Assembly: GCA_002293125.1 (NCBI GenBank)
Contig: DBCR01000070.1
Coordinates: forward strand, 1 to 14,881
Source: Opitutia bacterium UBA953
GTDB lineage: Bacteria; Verrucomicrobiota; Verrucomicrobiia; Opitutales; UBA953
DNA length: 14,881 nucleotides
Direction: 5' to 3'
In this document: in pieces, positions 1 through 7,169 of the stretch
Layout of the letters: each line of letters starts with the position of its first letter
Position numbering within the stretch: the stretch's first letter is position 1
Notes under the pieces: generated by a model
What the model saw: only the letters and a program-made list of their open reading frames with translations
Database searches by the model: none
What the model was told of the DNA's origin: nothing
Translations under genes and position numbers: made by a program

Positions 1-1
1 C

Positions 2-838
2 GGCAAGGACCTCTTCGCCGAGAAGCCCTTCGGCATCGACCTCGCCTCCGCCCGCCGCATCCACGCCGCCGCCAAGGCCAGCGGCCGCTTCGTCCGTTGC
101 AGTTCCGAGATGCCCTTCTTCCCCGGCGCCCAGCGCGCCTTCGAACTCGCGAAGTCCGGCTCGATCGGACGCGTCCTCGAAGTCGTCTCGGGCTTCCACC
201 ACAGCAGCGACCTCGACCCGACCAAGGCCGCCAACTGGAAGCGGATGAACGCGCTCTGCGGCGAAGGCGGCGCCCTGAACGACCTCGGCATGCATGCCTG
301 CCACATCCCTCTCCGCCTCGGATGGAAGCCCGCCCGCGTCTTCGCCCAGCTCCAGAAGGGCTACCCGCAGCGCCCGGACGGTAAGGGCGGCGTCACGAAC
401 TGCGATACCTGGGACAACGCCCTCCTCAACACCTGGATCAAGGTCGGCGGCCACGAAGTCCCCATGCGCCTCGAGATGAAGCGCCTCATGCCCGGCGCCA
501 CCAACACCTGGTATATCGAGATCCTCGGCACCGACGGCGGCGTCCGCTACAGCACTGCGGACACCAAGGCCCTCTGGCTCTTCGAACGCGGCAAGGAACA
601 GTTCTGGAAGCGCACCGACCTCGGTTTCAGCACGCCCTTCAAGACCGTCACCGGCGGCATCTTCGAACCCGGTTTCGCCGACGTCATCCAGCAGATGTGG
701 GCCGCCTACCTGATGGAACGCGCCGGCCTGCTCAACGGCCGCTTCGGTTGCGCCACGCCCGATGAAGCCGTCGCCACCCACGAGATCTTCGCCGCCGCCC
801 TGCAGTCGCAGGCCCAAGGCACGGTCGTCTCGCTCTAA
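2..838 (+). CDS. Gfo/Idh/MocA-family oxidoreductase, 5'-truncated
   Basis: The open frame enters from the left edge at base 2 and ends at TAA 836-838, giving 278 visible residues. This family consists of NAD(P)-dependent sugar or cyclitol dehydrogenases. The visible part begins just before the family's E-K-P motif (residues 7-9, within FAEKPFG), whose Lys is normally catalytic. Since E-K-P usually lies near residue 95-100, about 90 residues, including the glycine-rich dinucleotide-binding turn, lie outside the window. A second family motif, GEGGALNDLGMHACH, supplies the Asp and His of the usual active site. A later ATG at 110 would discard the E-K-P motif and is not the true start. The stop is 7 nt before the PfkB kinase start, suggesting co-transcription. 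The family assignment is firm; the substrate is unknown. Confidence 0.9.
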   Translation, partial: GKDLFAEKPFGIDLASARRIHAAAKASGRFVRCSSEMPFFPGAQRAFELAKSGSIGRVLEVVSGFHHSSDLDPTKAANWKRMNALCGEGGALNDLGMHACHIPLRLGWKPARVFAQLQKGYPQRPDGKGGVTNCDTWDNALLNTWIKVGGHEVPMRLEMKRLMPGATNTWYIEILGTDGGVRYSTADTKALWLFERGKEQFWKRTDLGFSTPFKTVTGGIFEPGFADVIQQMWAAYLMERAGLLNGRFGCATPDEAVATHEIFAAALQSQAQGTVVSL

Positions 839-845
839 AATTCTC

Positions 846-1856
846 ATGCCCAAAACTCCTCGCCAAGGCATTCTTGCCGCCGGCAATTTCATCGTCGATT
901 ACGTCAAGGTCATCGATGGCTACCCTGTCCAGGACATGCTCGCGAGCATCCTGAGCGAGTCGCGCTCCAATGGCGGCGGCCCTTATAACGTCCTCAAGGA
1001 CCTCGCCGCGATGAAGGTCGATTTCCCGCTCTCCGCCTGCGGGCTCGTCGGCGACGACACCAACGGACAGTGGATCAAGCGCGACTGCCAGAACCACCGG
1101 ATCGACGTCGGCATGCTACACCTCAGCAAGGAACACCCGACCTCCTACACCGACGCGATGACCGTGCAGTCCACCGGGCGCCGCACGTTCTTCCATTGCC
1201 GGGGCGCCAACGCGCACTTCGACCTCAAGCACTGCTCCTTCAGCAAGACCAACGCCCGCATCCTGCACCTCGGCTACCTCATGCTGCTCGACCGCATGGA
1301 CACCTTCGAAAATGGCCAGACCATCGCGGCCAAGCTGCTCTTCAACGCCCGCTCCGCCGGCCTCGAGACCTCCGTCGACATGTGCAGCGCCTCGCACCCG
1401 CAGTTTCGCGAAATCGCGCTCAGCGCCCTGCCCCTCACCGACCACCTCGTCATCAACGAGATCGAAGCCGGCCTGAGCCTCGGTGAAATCATCGACCCCA
1501 AGAATGCTGGTTGGCTCCTCCGATCCGCCGAACAGCTGCTCTCCCTCGGCGTGAAGAAGACCGTCACCATCCACACCGAACATGGCGCCGTCTGCGCGAC
1601 CGCCGAAGGCCTCCGCCTCAAGCAGGCTTCGCTCAAAATTCCTGCCGGTTACAGCAAGGGTGCGACAGGCGCAGGCGATGCCTTCGCCGCTGGTATGCTG
1701 TACGGACTCCATGAAGGCCTCGAGATCCAGGAACGCCTCAAGCTCGCTGCCTGCTGCGCCGCCGCCTGCCTCGCCGATCCCACGCCCTCCAAAGGCCTGC
1801 GTCCGGTGAAAGACTGCCTGGCCCTGGCCGAGCAGTTTGGGTTTGGGGAGTTCTGA
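846..1856 (+). CDS. PfkB/ribokinase-family carbohydrate (or nucleoside) kinase
   Basis: This is a 336-aa soluble kinase of the PfkB fold, which transfers phosphate from ATP to a sugar or nucleoside hydroxyl. The N-terminal GNFIVDYVKVIDGYP strand and the glycine-rich SNGGGPYN segment (residues 41-48) form the usual substrate-binding region. The NxxE motif is seen in VINEIEAG. GATGAGDAFAAG (272-283) is the C-terminal signature, with D278 as predicted catalytic base. The usual Asp-Thr ahead of GAGD is Ala-Thr here. I chose ATG 846 because an earlier in-frame ATG at 762 lies inside the upstream gene and adds no kinase-like sequence. There is no clear Shine-Dalgarno site. The neighbouring dehydrogenase suggests a modified sugar as substrate; a nucleoside cannot be excluded, since the family includes adenosine kinases. 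Confidence 0.9.
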   Translation: MPKTPRQGILAAGNFIVDYVKVIDGYPVQDMLASILSESRSNGGGPYNVLKDLAAMKVDFPLSACGLVGDDTNGQWIKRDCQNHRIDVGMLHLSKEHPTSYTDAMTVQSTGRRTFFHCRGANAHFDLKHCSFSKTNARILHLGYLMLLDRMDTFENGQTIAAKLLFNARSAGLETSVDMCSASHPQFREIALSALPLTDHLVINEIEAGLSLGEIIDPKNAGWLLRSAEQLLSLGVKKTVTIHTEHGAVCATAEGLRLKQASLKIPAGYSKGATGAGDAFAAGMLYGLHEGLEIQERLKLAACCAAACLADPTPSKGLRPVKDCLALAEQFGFGEF

Positions 1857-1881
1857 CGGCGGCCCGATACCAAACTCAAAG

Positions 1882-1938
1882 GGAAACCGGATGATTGGCT
1901 GGGGTTACATTATGCCCACAGCATCCCATCCGGTTTCC
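1882..1938. repeat. Perfect 12-bp inverted repeat in the PfkB-oxidoreductase spacer
   Basis: The arms GGAAACCGGATG (1882-1893) and CATCCGGTTTCC (1927-1938) are exact reverse complements separated by 33 nt. The loop can form a smaller imperfect helix (CTGGGG with CCCACAG, one bulge). The dyad starts 25 nt after the PfkB stop, so it may act as a terminator, mRNA 3'-end stabiliser or attenuator. No T-run directly follows the right arm, so a classical intrinsic terminator is not supported. A regulator dyad is the alternative. Confidence 0.6.
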
Positions 1939-1967
1939 GGTCTCCCCTTGCTGCTTGTTTAGTCCAC

Positions 1968-2003
1968 GCGTTAAAAGACACCATTCGAGCGTAAAAAGAC
2001 ACC
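1968..2003 (+). promoter_or_regulatory. Candidate AraC/XylS-type operator (two 15-bp direct repeats)
   Basis: Two direct repeats, GCGTTAAAAGACACC (1968-1982) and GCGTAAAAAGACACC (1989-2003), differ at one of 15 positions and are separated by 6 nt. Their period is exactly 21 bp, two helical turns. The 15+6 layout matches the known XylS sites at Pm, and the 21-bp period matches the AraC I1-I2 half-sites. They lie 63 nt before the start of an operon whose last gene encodes an AraC-family regulator. Assigning that regulator to this site is inference. I could not identify a convincing -35/-10 pair next to it. Confidence 0.6.
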
Positions 2004-2066
2004 CGATTGGGTTTCCTTCTTTTCGGCATGCGAGCATCCTTCTGGCCACCCCTAAGACGCGCCCCC

Positions 2067-3101
2067 ATGAGCAAAAAGAAATACAACGTCGGCATCATCG
2101 GTTACGGCTGGGCCGCCACGGCCCACATCGATGCGATCAACGCAAGCAGCCAGGCGCAGGTCACGGCGATCTATTCCTCCCGTCCGCTCGACTCCGCCAC
2201 GCTCAGCGCCAAGCACGGCGGCAAGATCAAGGCCTACGATACCGTCGAAGCCCTGCTCGCCGACCCGGACATCCACGTCGTCGACATCACCAGCTATCCG
2301 AGCCAGCACTGCGCCCAGGCCGTCGCCGCCGCGAAGGCGAAGAAGCACATCATCCTCGAGAAGCCCATGGCTAACTCGATGGCGGAGGTCATGCAGATCT
2401 TCGAAGCCGCCGAAAAGAACGGCGTGAAGGGTTGTGTCTGCTTTGAGTGCCGCTTCTCGAACCAGATGGAAGCCACCAAGGCCGTCATCGACCAAGGCCT
2501 CATCGGCGAGATCCACTACGGCGAAGTCGACTATTACCACGGCATCGGTCCATGGTATGGCCAGTACCGCTGGAACATCGGCAAGAAGGATGGCGGCAGC
2601 GCCCTGCTCACCGCCGGCTGCCACGCCCTCGACGCGCTCCTGATGTGCATGCCCGGCGAGGTCGACTCGGTCACGAGCTTCAGCACGAAATCGAAGAGCG
2701 AATACTTCACGCCCTACGAATACGATACCTCCGCCGTCACGATCCTGAAATTCAAGAACGGCGCGGTCGGCAAGTGCGCGGCCATCGTCGACTGCCTCCA
2801 GCCCTATTACTTCCACACGCACCTCGTGGGCAGCCACGGCAGCGTCCTCGATAACAAGTTCCACTCCTCGAAGCTGAAGACCAACAAAGCCCAGTGGAGC
2901 GGGCTCTCGATGAAGATGCTGGATTCGGGCGACGTCAGCGACCACCCCTACCAGGCCCAGTTCGAGGCTTTTTTCGACGCGCTCGCCCAGGGCAAGGACA
3001 TGCCGCTCACGAGCTTCCGCGACGGCCTCCGCACCTTCAAGGTGATCTTCGCCGCCGACCAGAGCGCGGCCAACGGCGGCCAGCCGGTCAAGGTCGCCTG
3101 A
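2067..3101 (+). CDS. Gfo/Idh/MocA-family NAD(P)-dependent dehydrogenase
   Basis: This is a complete 344-aa member of the sugar/inositol dehydrogenase family. The N-terminal strand VGIIGYGWAA (residues 8-17) is the dinucleotide-binding turn, in the GxGxxA form. LEKPMA holds the E-K-P motif (98-100). KKDGGSALLTAGCHALD (172-188) carries the predicted active-site Lys/Asp and His185. The C-terminal half shows the usual beta-rich substrate domain. ATG 2067 is chosen because it lies six residues ahead of the first beta strand. The in-frame ATG at 2007 would add a cysteine-free, unconserved stretch overlapping the regulatory spacer. It is the first gene of the operon and lies 4 nt before the deacetylase. 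It is a diverged paralogue of the truncated dehydrogenase at the window start, suggesting sequential or reciprocal oxidation/reduction steps. Confidence 0.92.
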   Translation: MSKKKYNVGIIGYGWAATAHIDAINASSQAQVTAIYSSRPLDSATLSAKHGGKIKAYDTVEALLADPDIHVVDITSYPSQHCAQAVAAAKAKKHIILEKPMANSMAEVMQIFEAAEKNGVKGCVCFECRFSNQMEATKAVIDQGLIGEIHYGEVDYYHGIGPWYGQYRWNIGKKDGGSALLTAGCHALDALLMCMPGEVDSVTSFSTKSKSEYFTPYEYDTSAVTILKFKNGAVGKCAAIVDCLQPYYFHTHLVGSHGSVLDNKFHSSKLKTNKAQWSGLSMKMLDSGDVSDHPYQAQFEAFFDALAQGKDMPLTSFRDGLRTFKVIFAADQSAANGGQPVKVA

Positions 3102-3105
3102 ACCG

Positions 3106-3906
3106 ATGCCGTCCTGCCTCGCCATCTTCGCGCACCCGGACGACGTCGAATACTTCGCCGCGGGGACCATGCTCCAGCTGGCGAAGCGCGGTTGGGATCT
3201 CCACTACTTCGACCTCTGCGCCGGCAACGGTGGCTCCGTCCAGATGGACGGCCCGACGACCGCGACCGTCCGCCTCGCCGAAGCCCAGGAGGCCGCCCGC
3301 CTCCTCGGGGCGAAGTTCTACCCGCCGGTCGTGAACGACATGACGCTGACCTTCGACATCGAGGTCATGCGCAAGGTCGCCGCGGTCATCCGCCAGTCCC
3401 GCGCCGACATCGTGCTCACGCATGCGCTGTCGGACTACATGGAAGACCATATGGCCTGCGCCCGCCTGGCGACGTCGGCCGCCTTCACCCACGGGATGCC
3501 CAATTTCGACACCGTCCCGCCGGCGGCTCCCTATGCGCATGATGTGACGATCTACCACGCCATGCCGCACGGACTCCGCACACCGCTCCGCCAGAAGGTC
3601 CGCGCCGGCCTCTACGTAGATGTCGCCCCGGTCCAAGATCAGGCCCGGAAGGCGCTCGCCGCCCACGCCTCGCAGAAGGACTGGTTGGACAAGAGCCAAG
3701 GCATGGACTCCTACCTGCACACGCTGGACAAGATGTCCGCGGCCGTCGGCGCGCTCTCCGGCAAATACCAACTCGCCCAAGGCTGGAGCCGCCATCTCCA
3801 CCTCGGTTACAGCGCCGCCAGCATCGACCCGCTCCGCTCCGCGCTGGGCTCCGACTGCATGGTCGACGCCGTCTACGAAGCCGCCCTCGAGAAACCCTAC
3901 CCATGA
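3106..3906 (+). CDS. PIG-L/LmbE-family zinc-dependent N-deacetylase
   Basis: This 266-aa protein belongs to the PIG-L family, whose members hydrolyse N-acetyl groups from amino sugars or glycoconjugates (GlcNAc-PI, diacetylchitobiose, mycothiol and bacillithiol precursors). AHPDDVE (9-15) provides zinc ligands and the catalytic Asp. H106, D110, D114 and H115 in THALSDYMEDH form the second conserved cluster, including the other zinc-binding His. RLAEAQEAARLLGAKFY (56-72) is the usual helix after the first motif. No signal peptide is visible, so it is probably cytoplasmic. It starts 4 nt after the dehydrogenase stop, and its TGA overlaps the next ATG (ATGA at 3903), indicating translational coupling. 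Its place among sugar enzymes suggests a small amino-sugar substrate rather than a lipid; this is inference. Confidence 0.9.
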   Translation: MPSCLAIFAHPDDVEYFAAGTMLQLAKRGWDLHYFDLCAGNGGSVQMDGPTTATVRLAEAQEAARLLGAKFYPPVVNDMTLTFDIEVMRKVAAVIRQSRADIVLTHALSDYMEDHMACARLATSAAFTHGMPNFDTVPPAAPYAHDVTIYHAMPHGLRTPLRQKVRAGLYVDVAPVQDQARKALAAHASQKDWLDKSQGMDSYLHTLDKMSAAVGALSGKYQLAQGWSRHLHLGYSAASIDPLRSALGSDCMVDAVYEAALEKPYP

Positions 3907-4847
3907 CCACTCCCCTCTCCCGCCGTCGGTTCTTCCAGCTCGCCGGCCTGACCGCCCTGGCCTTCCCGCTCCGTGGTTGGGCCGCGCTCGATACCGCGGG
4001 CGGCGACGAGGTCGTCATCCTGAACGACATCCACCTGACCGGCATCCCCGAGGAGAAGATCCCCGGTAACGCGAAGGACGACGACGACCATCTGCGCGCC
4101 GCGGTGCAGCAGATCCTCGCCCTTCCGAAGAAGCCCGCCGCGGTCATCATCAACGGCGACCTCGCCCTCTCCATCGGCACCGCCGCCGACTACGCCATGG
4201 TCCGCGAACTCATCGCTCCGCTGCGTGATGCCGGCATCCCCGTCCACCTCACCCTTGGCAATCACGACGTGCGGCCGGTCTTCAATCAGGCTTTCCCGGA
4301 GATGAAGAGCGCCTCCGATCTCAAGGACCCTCGTCACAACGGCCTCATCGACCTGCCGTCCACCCGCCTCATCCTGCTCGACACCCTCGACCAGACCCCT
4401 GGCCCGGCCGGCAAGCTCGGCGCGGAGCAGATCGCCTGGGTGATCGCCAAGATCGACGAAGTCCCGACCAAGCAGGTCATCCTCGTAGGTCACCATAACC
4501 CGCAGGTCGGCGGCGACACGATCCACTACAAGGGCGGTCTCACGGACACCGCGGACTTCTGGCCCGAGATCGCCCGGCGCCCGCAGGTGAAGGCCTATAT
4601 CCACGGCCACACCCATGAATGGACGCAGGCCAAGGAGAGTGGCATCCACATCATCAGCACCATCGCCTGCGCCTACGTATTTAACAAGAACACCAACGCC
4701 ACCGGCTGGACCTCTGCCCGATTCAACGCCCTCGGATTCCAGCTGAAGCTGCACACCCTCGAGACCGACCACGCCTGGAACGGCGAGGCCAAGTGGTTCT
4801 TCGGCCGCCAGCCCGCGCCTAAGAAACCCGCGCCCAAGAAGAAATAA
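3903..4847 (+). CDS. Tat-exported calcineurin-like metallophosphoesterase
   Basis: This is a 314-aa phosphoesterase with a twin-arginine signal at the N-terminus (SRRRFFQLAG, residues 6-15, then a hydrophobic run to about residue 28), so it is predicted to act outside the cytoplasm after folding. The metal-binding blocks appear in order: NDIHL (41-45), NGD (84-86), GNHD (119-122), GHH (196-198) and GHTH (235-238). This is the complete two-metal calcineurin-type site, closest in layout to CpdA/Icc-like phosphodiesterases. It may dephosphorylate a periplasmic nucleotide, sugar phosphate or phosphodiester before uptake. The C-terminus is a Lys/Pro/Ala tail (APKKPAPKKK). Its ATG overlaps the deacetylase stop by 4 nt, and the regulator follows after 2 nt. 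The substrate is not deducible. Confidence 0.88.
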   Translation: MTTPLSRRRFFQLAGLTALAFPLRGWAALDTAGGDEVVILNDIHLTGIPEEKIPGNAKDDDDHLRAAVQQILALPKKPAAVIINGDLALSIGTAADYAMVRELIAPLRDAGIPVHLTLGNHDVRPVFNQAFPEMKSASDLKDPRHNGLIDLPSTRLILLDTLDQTPGPAGKLGAEQIAWVIAKIDEVPTKQVILVGHHNPQVGGDTIHYKGGLTDTADFWPEIARRPQVKAYIHGHTHEWTQAKESGIHIISTIACAYVFNKNTNATGWTSARFNALGFQLKLHTLETDHAWNGEAKWFFGRQPAPKKPAPKKK

Positions 4848-4849
4848 GC

Positions 4850-5713
4850 GTGCGCCTCATCAAGGAACAGCAATCTCCCGCCGCGGCGAACGAACTCGTC
4901 GCTTGCGAACACCTGAGCCAACGCGACTTCGGGTGCGTCTGGCATCACCATCCCGAGCTCGAGATCTTCTTCCTCCTGCGCGGCGGCACCGAACGATGGA
5001 TCGGCGACAAGATCACCCCGCTCAAGGTCGGCGAGATCCTGCTGCTCGGCTCGGACCTCCCGCACGATTTCCGTAACGACCGCAAAGGCCGCCAGGCCGG
5101 CGTCGAGTGGATCCTCGTGCAGTTCCGCCCCAACCTCTTCGGCGAGGAATGGACGCAACACTCCTCAGTCTCCGCCATCCGCCGCCTGCTGGAGCGCGCC
5201 CGCCAGGGCCTGGAATTTCGCGGGGCCACGCGCAAGCAGGCCGCCGCGCTCCTGCACAAGATGCCCAAGGCCCACGGCCTGCGTCGGCTCGCCCTGCTGA
5301 TCGAGTTCCTCGAAATGGCCGCGGGCTCGGACGAGCTCAAGGAGATCGCCACGCCCGGCTTCCACGCGACCACCGATGCGCAGACTTCCGACCGCATCGG
5401 CAACGTCGTCGCCCACATCAAGGCCAACCTCGCCAAGCCGCTCTACGTGCCTGAGCTCGCCGGGCTGGCAGGCCTGAGCGAGAGCGCGTTCAGCCGCCTG
5501 TTCAAGAAGTGCACCGGACGCTCCGTGCCCCAATACCTGAACGAACTGCGCATCGCGCGGGCCGCCCGCCTGCTCGCCGAGACGGATCTCTCCGTTAAGC
5601 AGATCGCGCACCAATGCGGCTATCCGACGTCCGCCTATTTCCACCGCCAGTTCCAACGCCATCAGGAACTCCCGCCCCTCGCCTACCGCGAAGCCATCCG
5701 CCGCCACGCCTAA
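4850..5713 (+). CDS. AraC-family transcriptional regulator (cupin sensor + HTH)
   Basis: This is a 287-aa regulator read from GTG 4850, two bases after the phosphoesterase stop. Residues 15-95 form an AraC-type cupin sensor, with WHHHPELEIFFLLRG and the LGSDLPHDFRN turn typical of sugar-binding AraC proteins. Residues 185-282 are the double helix-turn-helix: the first helix pair is around YVPELAGLAGLSESAFSRLF (199-218) and the second around SVKQIAHQCGYPTSAYFHRQF (248-268). The ending FQRHQELPPLAYR is characteristic of the family. It probably controls the operon in response to the imported sugar, with the 21-bp-spaced repeats at 1968-2003 as a plausible target. No other start fits the cupin domain and the gene junction better. 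Confidence 0.92.
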   Translation: MRLIKEQQSPAAANELVACEHLSQRDFGCVWHHHPELEIFFLLRGGTERWIGDKITPLKVGEILLLGSDLPHDFRNDRKGRQAGVEWILVQFRPNLFGEEWTQHSSVSAIRRLLERARQGLEFRGATRKQAAALLHKMPKAHGLRRLALLIEFLEMAAGSDELKEIATPGFHATTDAQTSDRIGNVVAHIKANLAKPLYVPELAGLAGLSESAFSRLFKKCTGRSVPQYLNELRIARAARLLAETDLSVKQIAHQCGYPTSAYFHRQFQRHQELPPLAYREAIRRHA

Positions 5714-5725
5714 GCCCGCTTCCCC

Positions 5726-5784
5726 AACTAAGAACCAAGAACAAAGAACTCTTCATTTCCTACCCCCACCCCTACCCCTACCCC
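5726..5784. repeat. Degenerate tandem heptamers and CCCCTA hexamers before the MFS gene
   Basis: The 83-nt spacer between the regulator and the transporter is low in complexity. From 5726 it runs as four 7-nt units beginning AAC (AACTAAG at 5726, AACCAAG at 5733, AACAAAG at 5740, AACTCTT at 5747). A C-rich stretch follows, with CCCCTA hexamers at 5769 and 5775 and a further CCCC at 5781. No hairpin terminator and no Shine-Dalgarno sequence are seen. The function is unknown. Confidence 0.7.
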
Positions 5785-5796
5785 TTTAACCACCCC

Positions 5797-7086
5797 ATGA
5801 CCCCCACCCTCTACATCCGTTTAGCCACGATGGTCTTCCTCCACTACTTCGTGTGGAGCTGCTGGTATAACACCATGGCCGTGTATCTCGGTAAGCTGGA
5901 ATTCACCGGCACCCAGATCGGTCTCGCCTATGGCACGACCGCGATCGGCGCGCTCGTCTCGCCTTTCCTCATCGGCGTCATCGCCGACCGATTCTTCCCG
6001 ACGCAAAGAGTCCTCGCCATCCTTCATCTCCTTGGAGCTGGCCTGCTCTGGCTGATCACCAAGCAAACCGAATTCGGTTCGTTCTACGCCTTACTTATCG
6101 CCTACACGGTCACCTATATGGCCGGACACGCCTTGATTAACTCGCTCACGCTTCAGCACGCCTCCACCAAGGCCTTCCCCGTGATCATGACGTCGGCCAG
6201 CATCGGATGGATCACAGCCAACTTCGTCATCAATCTCACAGGCAGGGTCGATAACGCCGGCATGTTCGCTCTGGCTTCCGCGGTGGCTCTCGGAATGGGC
6301 CTCTATTCATTCACCCTTCCGCACACCCCGCCCAAGGGGGACCAAGGGCCCGTATCCATATCCAAGCTTCTGGGACTCGACGCATTACGACTCCTGAAGG
6401 ACCGCTCTTTCGCGGTATTCATGATCTGCTCTTTCCTGATCTGCATACCGCTTAGCTTTTACTTCACCTGGACTGGTGCCTTCATCCTAGAAGTAGCGGA
6501 CAAGCAGCTACCATCCTCCATTCTCGCCACTAAAGCCGGCGACCTTGGGGTCTACGAGCTCATCGTAGCCTTGGTCCATAAAATCTTCCCCGGCTCGGCA
6601 AAGATGTCGCTCGGCCAGATTTCCGAAATCGGCTTCCTTCTGCTTCTGCCCATCCTCCTTGTTCGATTCGGCGCCAAGAAAATCATGGTCTTCGGAATGG
6701 TCGCCTGGGCCGTCAGGTTCGCGATCTTCGCCCTTTTCAACGAAGAGCCTAACGCCGTGCATTATATCTGGGCGCTGCTCGGAGGCATCCTCCTGCACGG
6801 TATGTGCTACGACTTCATCTTCGTGATGGGCCGCATGTATGTAGATCGTTTCGCAGGTGAATCCATCCGTGCGTCAGCTCAAGGCCTGCACGCCGTGTTC
6901 ACGCTCGGCGCCGGCATGTTCGTCGGATCCTGGCTCTCAGGCGTCGTCGGCCAACACTATACCCGTCCGGATAATTCACATAATTGGACCGGCATCTGGC
7001 TGGTGCCTTCGGTCATGTCCCTGCTGCTTGTTCCGGTATTCGTCTTCCTCTTCCGCGAAAAGCCGTCGGAAGACACGAAAGCCTGA
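5797..7086 (+). CDS. MFS transporter, nucleoside:H+ symporter (NupG/YegT)-like
   Basis: This 429-aa integral membrane protein has about 12 hydrophobic segments, the first starting near residue 9. It resembles the Nuc_H_symport branch: an N-terminal FLHYFVWSCWYNTMAVYL segment, the loop GVIADRFFPTQR (60-71), QISEIGFLLLLPILL (274-288) and MGRMYVDRFAGESIRASAQG (344-362). Characterised members import nucleosides with protons, but homologues in sugar loci may carry other substrates. ATG 5797 is chosen because the upstream in-frame stretch is the repetitive spacer (Pro-His-Pro-Tyr repeats) preceded by the end of the regulator gene. It is the probable uptake system of the locus. Codon use looks different from its neighbours, with many A- and T-ending codons (TTA, CTA, GTA, GGA), which may reflect acquisition or membrane-protein bias. 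Confidence 0.88.
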   Translation: MTPTLYIRLATMVFLHYFVWSCWYNTMAVYLGKLEFTGTQIGLAYGTTAIGALVSPFLIGVIADRFFPTQRVLAILHLLGAGLLWLITKQTEFGSFYALLIAYTVTYMAGHALINSLTLQHASTKAFPVIMTSASIGWITANFVINLTGRVDNAGMFALASAVALGMGLYSFTLPHTPPKGDQGPVSISKLLGLDALRLLKDRSFAVFMICSFLICIPLSFYFTWTGAFILEVADKQLPSSILATKAGDLGVYELIVALVHKIFPGSAKMSLGQISEIGFLLLLPILLVRFGAKKIMVFGMVAWAVRFAIFALFNEEPNAVHYIWALLGGILLHGMCYDFIFVMGRMYVDRFAGESIRASAQGLHAVFTLGAGMFVGSWLSGVVGQHYTRPDNSHNWTGIWLVPSVMSLLLVPVFVFLFREKPSEDTKA

Positions 7087-7165
7087 ACTAGCCCAAGCCC
7101 CAGCCCTGGCCCTTTAACAGCATCGTCCATCCGTCATCCGTCATCTGTCCTCTGCCATCTTTTCG
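7087..7165. repeat. Degenerate tandem heptamers before the NagB-like gene
   Basis: The 83-nt spacer can be read as eleven 7-nt units from the first base after the MFS stop, plus 6 nt before the next ATG. The clearest block is 7122-7156, with units ATCGTCC, ATCCGTC (twice), ATCTGTC and CTCTGCC. An earlier CCC-rich block at 7087-7114 shows the same spacing more weakly. The + strand is strongly pyrimidine-biased towards the start codon. No terminator and no Shine-Dalgarno site are seen. Confidence 0.72.
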
Positions 7166-7169
7166 TCCC

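Noticed and set aside
732..1097. Long minus-strand open frame over the dehydrogenase-kinase junction
   Set aside because: It is antisense to two genes with clear conserved motifs, has no recognisable domain, and long antisense frames are expected in GC-rich coding DNA.
2052..3170. 372-aa minus-strand open frame opposite the second dehydrogenase
   Set aside because: The plus strand carries the full Gfo/Idh/MocA motif set; the antisense product is Val/Asp/Gly-rich with no family signature.
7122..7156. Heptamer block considered as a CRISPR array
   Set aside because: Units are only 7 nt, contiguous and degenerate, with no spacers and no cas genes in the window.
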